NCBI GenBank assembly: GCA_022225965.2
Contig: JAKJXP020000112.1
Location: 1-64,000, forward strand
Reading direction: 5' to 3'
Length of the DNA: 64,000 nt
Origin: Diatrype stigma
Taxonomy: Eukaryota > Ascomycota > Sordariomycetes > Xylariales > Diatrypaceae
Position 1 is the first letter of the stretch; each line of letters opens with the position of its first letter. The notes below the pieces were generated by a model. That model was not told the DNA's origin. It was given only the letters and a program-made list of their open reading frames with translations, and did no database searches. The position numbers were made by a program, and so were the translations under genes. This document shows positions 55,977-64,000 of the stretch, one piece after another.

Positions 55977-57241
55977 TCAAACGGTCTTCTCCTTTTCCAA
56001 CCGCAGGTATAATGGAATCGCGTCGTCGAAAGATCTCACTAGAGGCCCTTGCTTGGGCATCCATCCCAATTTCTTCATCCTAGAGGATACGATACGCATG
56101 TTCAGTCCCAAGGCCGCCGCTACGTGAGAAGCCCAGGAGTCGGGAGGCGGCGCGGGCGCATCGGAAGCATAGTTGTCTCCGTGGAGGATCGCACGAGCAA
56201 CTTCTGAAGAGCTGGTCGACACGATGTCTGCGCTCTCGATGATCCCGTTCGCGAGCATCGCGGGTGCCAGCCCTTCTCCCATGAACTCGCGGAACGACAT
56301 GTTCTCTGCAACGCCGAAATAGTACGCCTCGGGACCCCAAAGCGACATTGTAGACTCAGTGGTGGTGGTGGTGGTGGTGGTGGTGGTGTCATTGCTGCCG
56401 CCTGAAAGAGAGACGAGGGCATTGCTAATGAGGAGCATGTACATGTCTGCCAGGTCGAGTACGTGCACGAACCCAAGTTGGTTCTCGCCGCTCTCGATCT
56501 GGAATCCGCGTTTCAGGGCTCGGGCTGCCTTCAGAATATGCTCTGTTGTGAGAGGGCACGGGTGCGAAATCGAAGGGCTCACGCCGCTGATGAATCCCGG
56601 GGCGACTATGGCCACATTTACCTCGGGCCATGCGGAGCGTACGATCTAGGAGATGGGTCAGCTACTCGACACGTATACTGACTTAGTCCTCGGTACCTTG
56701 AAATGGAATGTGTGCTTACCCCGTCAGTTACGGCATGGGTTACGGTATGGGGCATCGATACCAACTCCTTGATATCCGCCACGTCGTCCCAGACCCGCGC
56801 ATCCTTCAGACCCCCGGTTTCGGTGGTGTCGATTACGAGGTAAGCCCCGGAGGTGTGGATGTAATATCCCTTGCGTCCTGCCCCTTTCTTGAGTCCGCTG
56901 AGAATCGCTTGGATGCCGTCATCGTGTGTGATATCCGGCGCGGCATTAATAACGATGTCAGCCTCGCTGCAGGCGCGCTGGATCGTGTCAAGGCTGTCTA
57001 AATTTCCGATGGTACATTGCACGCTGGGATACTTGGCGGTCAAACGACGAGCTTGCCCACCGCTTCGGACAAGAGCTTCGACCTTGATACTGGGGTAAGC
57101 TTTCTCAAGTAGGATATCCAGGACAGCACCACCGACGTGACCGGTCGCGCCGATGCTGGCAATACGTTAGATCTGTTAGCCATCGCTACCTTTGAAGGGA
57201 CTCATTCATCGGTCGATAACATACAGTAAAAGCTTGGACAT
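55977..57241 (-). CDS. NmrA/epimerase-like NAD(P)-binding protein
   Basis: Three exons, 57241-57225 (17 bases), 57155-56720 and 56645-55977, give 373 residues. Splicing of the tiny first exon gives Met-Ser-Lys-Leu-Leu-Leu-Ile-Gly-Ala-Thr-Gly-His-Val-Gly-Gly, a complete Rossmann Gly-x-x-Gly-x-x-Gly loop at the N-terminus, which strongly supports the model. Ala-Asp-Ile-Val-Ile-Asn-Ala-Ala-Pro-Asp and Tyr-Tyr-Ile-His-Thr-Ser-Gly-Ala-Tyr follow. A Tyr-x-x-x-Lys catalytic pair is not clearly present, which suits the NmrA/atypical SDR group rather than classical SDR. A run of ten Thr (56359-56388, GGT repeat on the plus strand) lies in a loop. No signal peptide is seen. The substrate is unknown. 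Confidence 0.83.
56359..56388. repeat. GTG/ACC repeat coding a 10-Thr run
   Basis: A trinucleotide microsatellite within exon 3 of the NmrA-like gene. On the minus strand it encodes Thr. Confidence 0.9.
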
Positions 57242-59135
57242 GTCGGTTTCGTATGGAAGGATATAGTCATCGCGATAGGGAGAGAGAGGGGTTGAGGAAC
57301 TACGCTTATATCAGCGATTTCCCTTGCCCCATGATGACCTGAATGTAACCTGGTGCTGACATACCGTCCATAGTCTACGAATAGTAGTGGTTCTCTTGAC
57401 TCCTGCATCCATCTGCCTTACAGGGGGGTATTCGACCATGTACTGGTATATTGCCAAAGATTTCGGGTAAAAGCAGAACTGTAAGCCACCGCTGGGGTGT
57501 GGGGATCTATGAGTCAGGTCTACCTACCTTTGCGACAGAGTTCTCACCTAGGTGAGCGGTTTGCAGGTTCGGTCAGCACAAACGACCATCAGATCTAAAG
57601 TCGCATAACGACATTGAGCCACATATTAAGGCACTATCACAAGTACATGGAATCGAAAGCCATCAATCATAGAACAATTAAACTCTGGAATGGCACGTGT
57701 TTGGAGTCAAGGCAGACAAACTCATTGCTGAATATCATCGAGCCATGACCTGGGTTAGATTGGTGGCAACAAGATAGTGGTGAATTCGTTCCCCTGAAGC
57801 AGCAGCTAGAGTTAATAGTCCTGGCAAGAGGATATTGAGGAGTCTGGGTATATTTCAGAGGTGACACGAAATCCGCCAAAGAGGAGTAGAGGCGTCAGCT
57901 GGCGCAAGGGTGTTAGTAATACCACTCGTAGCGAGCCTACACTACTGCCAACCAACCAACTACTGCAATGAATGAGTGAGTTATATGTGATATTATATGT
58001 GATACAGTTGCAAAGCGCCAACCTCTGACCGACTCGGTTGAACGTTAGTTAGTGCTTAGTCTGGTCAGACTTACTGGAAGTCGGTCCAAAAGTGCCGCAA
58101 TAGGTCACACGCTTGACAGGAAACACCAACATACCTATAATAGGGGTACAAGTCAAGTAGGCACGATATGCGCGCAGGACTGATGATGGTCTCTTTAAGG
58201 GGCTGGTATAGTGAATTTATAAGATTATACGGTATATGGTTATACTGTATTAGATAATACGGATGTAGCAGTGGAATAAATAGGCACTAAATAAGGTTAA
58301 GCAGACGTATATAAAGGTAGTTATTCAAGTATGAAGTAGTATTCGTGTATGTGTATAAGTGTGTGTGTCCGACTTCCTGTATATCAGCTGGGTGGCTGTT
58401 ACCCCTATTTATATACAGAGTATTTCCTAATGCGGTAATTGTCCCTATCCTTTCTATTACAATGGAAGTCCTTGTTTCCTTTATCCCATATAGTAATTGC
58501 TTCCGGCAGTATACCGTTCCCAGCAGTAATTCTGCTGTATAAGTGCAACTCCTTTGTAGTTGCTTTGTTATACTGTCTTGCTGCATTCAGCAAATCCTAC
58601 AGAATTGGTCGTTTTTCTTGGAACATCCTCTTAAGATAGTATTCGTGCTTGGTCGTCCTGGACTTAAGGAAAACTCGGTAGTACAACAATAGTAGTTGCT
58701 AATTGGCAGGATGCCTCCCGTCTTGGGCTCTTGTTAGTGTCGGCCTCATTTTCATAGTTCTTGTGAAATGGATCTGAGGGAATAGAGAAACATGAGAACT
58801 AGGGATCAAAGTAATAGTCGAGGTTATTATAGAATGCTGACCATCTTACAGAAAAGGCCGATGCAAGGGGATTATCTCATCAGTGATCATCTAGCAACAG
58901 TGAACAAAACATGGGATGTGCTAGTGTGAGATGTTTAGCATCTGTTGAAAGTGCTAACATTACTCCTAAGGTTCAGGGGGAACTTCCGTGTTAATTCCGT
59001 GATATAGATATTCGCAGCTACCACTATTTAAGCAGAAAGATATCCTGTAGAAAATGTTGAAATGAACCTAGCAGCACGCACAACATATTCCTACCAATAA
59101 ACCACATCGCACGCTCTTCAACCACAATCGTCAAC
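57242..59135. other. Intergenic, AT-rich patch, no gene supported
   Basis: About 1.9 kb. The stretch 58200-58660 is clearly AT-rich, with alternating TATA/ATAC sequence and open but stop-broken frames on both strands. It could be a decayed mobile element, but no terminal repeats or transposase motifs were recognised. Confidence 0.35.
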
Positions 59136-59561
59136 ATGAAAATATCAGTCGCAGTCATGACCTTACTGGCGGGATGGACCGTGGCCAGCCCAGCGGTCAA
59201 GGGCGACTTAGCAGCCCGAGAGGACTGTTCGACTTGCGGTTGTTCATCTGCAGAGTCTTGTACAGTAAGTCTTCTCCACCATGTACCAAGAGAGTTACAA
59301 GAGAATAGTATACTGAAGCGCTGTAATAGTTTGATGTAAGTCTATACCGATATGTTTATTCTAGTTACTGCTGGCAGAGTACTTACTCACATGGTGGCTC
59401 AAGTGCTGTCAAGTAAGTTTCCATCCGACCTCAATACGAAATGTTCTGTCGTGTTTCCGCGTATACTAATTTGGTTTGCGAAGTAAATGGCAAAGGGTCT
59501 TATGTAGCCCTACGGAGGTAGCTTCGACGGTCGTTGTATGGAGTTCTCCTTTGGAGTTTAA
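59136..59561 (+). CDS. Small Cys-rich secreted protein (tentative exons)
   Basis: Exon 1 (59136-59264) is firm: a signal peptide (Met-Lys-Ile-Ser-Val-Ala-Val-Met-Thr-Leu-Leu-Ala-Gly-Trp-Thr-Val-Ala-Ser) and Asp-Cys-Ser-Thr-Cys-Gly-Cys-Ser-Ser-Ala-Glu-Ser-Cys, ending at a GTAAGT donor. A second exon starts near 59366 (TTCTAG acceptor) and ends at GTAAGT near 59413. A third probably starts after TAG at 59507 and encodes Pro-Tyr-Gly-Gly-Ser-Phe-Asp-Gly-Arg-Cys-Met-Glu-Phe-Ser-Phe-Gly-Val before TAA 59559-59561. Phase 0 joins all three, giving about 76 residues. An alternative acceptor in exon 2 changes the middle. It resembles small secreted effector-type proteins. No family was recognised. Confidence 0.5.
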
Positions 59562-60321
59562 GCTCGGCCGACCGCAAGCGGGTTCCAGTCGTTATCGGTG
59601 GTGACTTGAGAGCTAGAGCAATTCCAACGAGCCAGGATCAACAATTCCACGACCGCTGCATTGGCTCGACATTATCCCTTCCAGCGTGTAGATGGAGGTA
59701 TCAGAGATCTTGCTTGGATTTACTAGCTATCTGGACTATTGACGCTGAGGGGCATAGAGAAATGAAAATATTACCACTCATAACCTTACTGCTACGTGTT
59801 TATGCGACTAGAGTGATAGACGACTGTCAAGCGGGGGTCAGGAAGGAATCATTTGATCCTCGGATGTATGGAACACCCCACTAGACCCCTATAACCCCTT
59901 AGTACATTCTCCCAGGACATCTAGAGTAATTCGATTGTATTCAAAAGTAGGTACTAAGAGCTTGAAACATCTAATTATTGACCTTGCCAAGATACAGGGG
60001 GGCTTCTCTATACTGATTTCAATGTGGACTACATACTGGTTATAGTGAAGTCATTATTGCTGGTTTTCGAAAAAGGAAGAAAGATAGGGGCGAAGTTCCA
60101 CTTAGGCTTGGCATCGTAAGACGCCTTGCATATACTCAGATAGTTAACTTTGTCCTCCCACGCCTCCTAGTATCTGCTCTTCGACCGCGCTCATTACTTG
60201 GAGTTTCAAGAGAAAGCACTACTTCCTCCTCGGTTCCGCTCCGGCTGCCACTCGCGATTCAGTTGAAATGTCCCTATATTTGCCTCTCATGATAAACTGT
60301 GACTAAAGAACAAGGTTGATT
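59562..60321. other. Intergenic, convergent region
   Basis: This lies between the small secreted gene and the 3' end of the HET gene. No further gene was supported. Confidence 0.4.
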
Positions 60322-62487
60322 TCACACGATCGTCATTGTTGTTTCCTCTCCAGTGTCATACCAATCTCTCGACACATTCGTGATGTTCCCCACCCTCTGC
60401 ATGCTGCCAGGGATATCAGGCGACATTCCTAAGATCAATCCCACATCATTGCTCCTCATCAATGCCGTCCTTGCGATACACAGAAAGACCGCCGTGGTCT
60501 CTAACGTGTTGGGCGACGAGCTATCACGGGCACGGCAAGCGATAGTACCACCCTGGTGGTTTGGCAAGGGCTCGGCCATCAGGCGCCCATCTGTGCGGAA
60601 ATGCTGCTTCTTGCTCAGCGAGCCATCGCTCTTCGTGTAGAAGACCCAATGTTCATTCCGGTGGTAATCCGACAAGACCTGACAGCGCTTCATACGCCCG
60701 CGAATCGTGATGGATCCCCCCGACACTTCTCCGTACGCGTTTTTTCCTCGGACTGCGGTCTCGGCCTGCATCACCGACGCCACGATCTGAGGCGACTTGA
60801 GTGAGTTCCACGTGACCCCCCAGTCCATCGAGGCCCAGGACCACGAAGGGGCGCTGTTATCCTCCTTCTTGTAGGAAAGGGCCGTATGGGCGCGACCGGG
60901 CATCACCTGCCAGAGAAGATCCAGCAGGAGGCTCTCACTCCAGAGTCCGGCAAGGTACCTGCTGGCTCTAGCCTGTGGCATTTTGGTGGCCGCACCCGCT
61001 ATTGCCGGTAGTTTGTCGGTCGCGTATGTCAGCTGCCGTGTGGTGTATGTTTTGACGATCATGTACCATTGCTCGGCGCTGCTCACTTCGCCCAGCGTTC
61101 CGGGGACGGTCGACGGATAAGGGGGCAGCTGGTCCTCGCTCCGGCGATGTGTTTGGCACTCGTATATGATGGCACCAGGCGTGAAGTGGACAATGCGCTT
61201 TGCGAGGAACGACTCTTGAAAGCACCATCCTCGCGAGTAGAGCGGCCCGACCCTCTTAAGCGTGGCCCAGGAGCTCGTGAAAGGGGGCTCATACAACCCT
61301 TGCTCGAGGGGGGCTGCTAACAGACTCCGTTGCCGAACCAGAATGGGGAGGTTGACTCCAGGAGATGGCTGGAATTCAAATCGCTTCGGCAACCAGTCTG
61401 CGTCTCGCGGTCCTAAGTACGGTGTCTCCGGGTTCGCAGAGCTTGCGCCGCTGATTACGATGAACGCCCGGTCGTACACTGACCCCATCCGCTCTGCTTC
61501 ATGCTCCCAGTCCCCACGATCATCCTGGACTATGCATAGGCTATCGATCCACACGTAGTGCAAGCCAAGCTGGTGCGTTATGGTAACTGCATTCTGGAAC
61601 GTGGGCGGGAGATTCGCAAAATCGATGCCTCGTCTCAGTTGGTCCAGGTTCGCTTTGGTCAACGACATTGGTTTGCCTCCACCCCAGCAGTGACTCAGGG
61701 CAGCCCATGCGATAGGCTCCCCCTGGGGAACAGAATCTCGGAGCCGAAGGGCATCATTGCCACCTCCGACATAAACAAGCCGCGTAGGTACAAACCCTTC
61801 AAAGTTGACAACGCAGCGAGGGTGCTCTCTGCAGCATTGTTGAAGGCTCTCTTGCAAGAAGCGCATGCAGAACTCCGAACGAGTATCGGCCATTCGAGGG
61901 CCCACGGGCCCGGTGACCGGTGCGCCAGGAATCCGAGTGTTGTACGGTTGCTCGAGGTATAGTTCCAGGTCGACGCGGGCATTCTGATAGAACTTATCGT
62001 ACGTGAAATTCCAGCAATTGATGATAAGCGGCGCTCCCTCGCGGATCATGAGCCCGAACTGGATCGGCATCGCGTTCTTGGTCTCTGTGATCCAGCTCAT
62101 CCATTCATCAATGAAGAACGCATCGAAGATCTCGCACAGCAGCCGGCAATATCTGCAGTTATTCTTCGGAAGCCCGGTCTTCGGATCGACTTCTCTACAC
62201 TCCAACAATTTCTTTGTCGACAATTCAGCTAGGACCAGCGTGGGAACAGAACCGACCTCCTTCCTCCGGGCAGCGAGTTCGGACTCGGTGAAGTGACGCC
62301 AGGCGGCCCCCGCTCTGCCAAAGGTATCCTCATGGTTGTAAGGCTGGAGGTTGTTGCATAACAGACAAACCCCATCTCTCATGCTCTTATATTGGCGTGA
62401 AGTATAGTGCCCGGCCCATACCGTCGTGTCAGCTGCCCACTTGACACCCTTGGCAATATCTTGGGCAGCTGCAAAGAAGCCCGGCAT
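60322..62487 (-). CDS. HET domain protein (heterokaryon incompatibility type)
   Basis: A single exon gives 721 residues. The N-terminal 260 residues hold a Cys-containing segment (Val-Cys-Leu-Leu-Cys-Asn-Asn-Leu; Cys-Arg-Tyr-Cys-Arg-Leu-Leu-Cys). The HET domain (about 262-410) shows all three blocks: Ala-Leu-Ser-His-Cys-Trp-Gly; Leu-His-Tyr-Val-Trp-Ile-Asp-Ser-Leu-Cys-Ile-Val-Gln-Asp-Asp; and Glu-Ala-Glu-Arg-Met-Gly-Ser-Val-Tyr-Asp-Arg-Ala. A long C-terminal part has Tyr-Ser-Arg-Gly-Trp-Cys-Phe-Gln-Glu and Pro-Ser-Trp-Ser-Trp-Ala-Ser-Met-Asp, both usual for these proteins. HET proteins trigger cell death on non-self fusion, but most genomic copies have no assigned partner. The reading frame is intact and no NLR-type domain is fused. 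Confidence 0.93.
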   Translation of the reverse strand: MPGFFAAAQDIAKGVKWAADTTVWAGHYTSRQYKSMRDGVCLLCNNLQPYNHEDTFGRAGAAWRHFTESELAARRKEVGSVPTLVLAELSTKKLLECREVDPKTGLPKNNCRYCRLLCEIFDAFFIDEWMSWITETKNAMPIQFGLMIREGAPLIINCWNFTYDKFYQNARVDLELYLEQPYNTRIPGAPVTGPVGPRMADTRSEFCMRFLQESLQQCCREHPRCVVNFEGFVPTRLVYVGGGNDALRLRDSVPQGEPIAWAALSHCWGGGKPMSLTKANLDQLRRGIDFANLPPTFQNAVTITHQLGLHYVWIDSLCIVQDDRGDWEHEAERMGSVYDRAFIVISGASSANPETPYLGPRDADWLPKRFEFQPSPGVNLPILVRQRSLLAAPLEQGLYEPPFTSSWATLKRVGPLYSRGWCFQESFLAKRIVHFTPGAIIYECQTHRRSEDQLPPYPSTVPGTLGEVSSAEQWYMIVKTYTTRQLTYATDKLPAIAGAATKMPQARASRYLAGLWSESLLLDLLWQVMPGRAHTALSYKKEDNSAPSWSWASMDWGVTWNSLKSPQIVASVMQAETAVRGKNAYGEVSGGSITIRGRMKRCQVLSDYHRNEHWVFYTKSDGSLSKKQHFRTDGRLMAEPLPNHQGGTIACRARDSSSPNTLETTAVFLCIARTALMRSNDVGLILGMSPDIPGSMQRVGNITNVSRDWYDTGEETTMTIV

Positions 62488-63037
62488 TCTGGTTCCAGTC
62501 GGTCTGAAGACCTATGTTTCTGAATTCACTAAAAAACTCTTGCGGCGAAGGTAAGCTCCGTTATTCTACGTGGAGTTTGGGAAGAAGTTTGTGGGGAAAA
62601 TGAGAAATTCCAGGATTGAAGGTCCCGAGGGGGTGCCGCACCAGCGCCAAGGCTCAGCCGCACCAGCAGTGCCCACGTTCTAGACTTCGTGCATCCTAAG
62701 ACCACATGATCTTCTCGGAGAGGCGATCTCTTCGGACATAGCCGCTTCGTCTGAAATCATGATTGACCAATGGTGGTTGTGGTAACCCACGAATGCTAAC
62801 TGGATATTAGCTGCTCGGGGGTTGCCACAACGGACCAGGTCCAAACTGCCCAACGGCAGTTGAGGATCTCACGCTGTAGGGCATTGATAGGGTCGTAGAT
62901 ATTTACACTGTTCAGCACCTTCGTAGGTGCTTCTGCCACTGTATATTATACATCCCTATGTTCGGCTCCCATGTAAGGGACGGTGGGTGGGCAGGACATA
63001 TCCGTAATATATCATGGTAAACACGTTCCGTGGTCAC
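62488..63037. other. Intergenic, no gene seen
   Basis: This lies between the HET gene start and the 3' end of the beta-glucosidase gene. Confidence 0.4.
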
Positions 63038-63967
63038 CTAGACCTCGAGTTTATGTGTCAACCTGATATCTCTGCTACTTGCCCCTACGAATATGGTGTA
63101 ACTTCCTTCCTGTACCAGCCAACTCTGAGAGACTACATCCCAGACGCTGAAATCTCTCCTGGTGAGCTCGAAGTGGACGGGGGCCGATTCTCCCGGGCCC
63201 AAGGCCACCTTGTCAAACCCACGAAGCTGCTTCGGAGGGCTGCCCGGGATCGCAAGATAGAGCTGCACGACTTCCGCCCCTTCTACCAAGCCCGTGTTAG
63301 TAACCGTAGCTTCTACCGTCGCAACGACCTTCCATAGTCCTTCATCGTTGTCGCTCGTCGCATCAGTACCAGATGATGCCGCAAGCGCCGGCGCATCAAC
63401 CGAGAGTTCCGCGTATTCGAAACTGGTGTAGCTGAGCCCAAACCCGAATTCGAACCGAGGTGTGGCGTTTCTGGCATCGAAGTCCCGATAGTCGACATAC
63501 ACGCCCTCGGTAAAGTCACACTGCGGGTTGTAGTCGTCGGCTGTGCGGTTGCATGGGGCATACGGGTGATAGTCGCTCTCATTCCGTGCTAGAGTGTACG
63601 GCAGTTTCCCGGAAAAGCCTGCTTCGCCGTACAGAAGCTTGACCAAGGCTTGTCCGCTGTCTTGCCCCGGGAGATGCGCGATGATGGTAGCCGTCACGTT
63701 GGGATGGTCGATCCATTGGTCTACGAGTCGAATCCCAGCAGCATGGATGGTGACGATCGTGTTGCTGCACTTCGATGCAACACTGAGAACCAAGCCGTCG
63801 CTGAAGTCATCATGCAGGCCGGCCCGATCCCATCCCTCGGTTGCCATCGCATTGATAAAGACGAGGCAAGCTTCGGAAGCGCCATTGACATCAGGGTCTG
63901 GCGAGCTGAGATCCCAATTAACCCAGGTCCCGTCAACAGCGGCCCGCTGAGAGAGGGCACTAAGTGG
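63038..63967 (-). CDS. GH3 beta-glucosidase, 3' exon, partial
   Basis: The last exon starts after the acceptor TTCTTAG (AG at 63969-63968). The rest of the gene lies beyond base 64000. The 309 residues cover the GH3 C-terminal (alpha/beta)6 sandwich and the fibronectin-III-like end: Gly-Thr-Trp-Val-Asn-Trp-Asp, Ala-Cys-Leu-Val-Phe-Ile-Asn-Ala, Glu-Gly-Trp-Asp-Arg, Val-Ile...His-Ala-Ala-Gly, Ala-His-Leu-Pro-Gly-Gln-Asp-Ser-Gly and Phe-Gly-Phe-Gly-Leu-Ser-Tyr-Thr. These are standard for fungal secreted beta-glucosidases that split cellobiose and other beta-glucosides. The catalytic Asp nucleophile is in the missing N-terminal part. Several N-glycosylation sites are present. Confidence 0.92.
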   Translation of the reverse strand, partial: PLSALSQRAAVDGTWVNWDLSSPDPDVNGASEACLVFINAMATEGWDRAGLHDDFSDGLVLSVASKCSNTIVTIHAAGIRLVDQWIDHPNVTATIIAHLPGQDSGQALVKLLYGEAGFSGKLPYTLARNESDYHPYAPCNRTADDYNPQCDFTEGVYVDYRDFDARNATPRFEFGFGLSYTSFEYAELSVDAPALAASSGTDATSDNDEGLWKVVATVEATVTNTGLVEGAEVVQLYLAIPGSPPKQLRGFDKVALGPGESAPVHFELTRRDFSVWDVVSQSWLVQEGSYTIFVGASSRDIRLTHKLEV

Positions 63968-64000
63968 CTAAGAATGCGTCAGTTGTGCTGAATCTAGACC

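Noticed and set aside
58200..58660. Possible RIP-damaged transposon in the AT-rich patch
   Set aside because: No terminal inverted repeats, target-site duplication or transposase motifs could be seen.

Overview
The window looks like nuclear DNA of a filamentous ascomycete (Pezizomycotina). Genes are on both strands, most are interrupted by short GT-AG introns (about 50-245 bases), intergenic gaps are long, and the gene set is typical of these fungi: HET domain protein, SRR1-like protein, cytochrome P450, MFS transporter, GH3 beta-glucosidase, small secreted proteins. I assembled exons by hand from splice sites, reading phase and family knowledge. Nothing was searched against a database, so the genus is not named.

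Layout. From 1 to about 28.8 kb the content is mostly housekeeping: the end of a Cdc25/rhodanese phosphatase, a SAM methyltransferase, a CoA-binding protein, a dienelactone hydrolase, a decayed gene near 5.3-5.6 kb, a DHH phosphoesterase, two secreted proteins (8.6 and 9.5 kb), a Fus1-like membrane SH3 protein, a small membrane protein, NAF1 and ALG9 (divergent), a four-helix membrane protein and a reticulon.

From about 30 kb onward the genes are mainly accessory. There is a Cys-rich protein, then an APH-type kinase flanked by two copies of one unknown family (one copy broken, one intact), a coiled-coil protein, an MFS transporter, an SRR1-like protein, a divergent vWA / ClpB-like AAA+ pair (44.2-48.4 kb), a P450 facing an arylsulfatase, a NmrA-like oxidoreductase, a small Cys-rich secreted protein, a large HET protein, and the 3' part of a GH3 beta-glucosidase that leaves the window.

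The most interesting unit is the divergent pair at 44.2-48.4 kb. One gene encodes a long coiled coil joined to a von Willebrand A domain with a MIDAS motif. The other encodes a UBA-like N-terminus, an acidic linker, ankyrin-like repeats and a single ClpB-type AAA+ ATPase. Their shared 705-base promoter suggests one machine, by analogy with bacterial MoxR-vWA modules; this is inference. The duplicated family around the kinase and the HET gene also mark the right half as fast-evolving.
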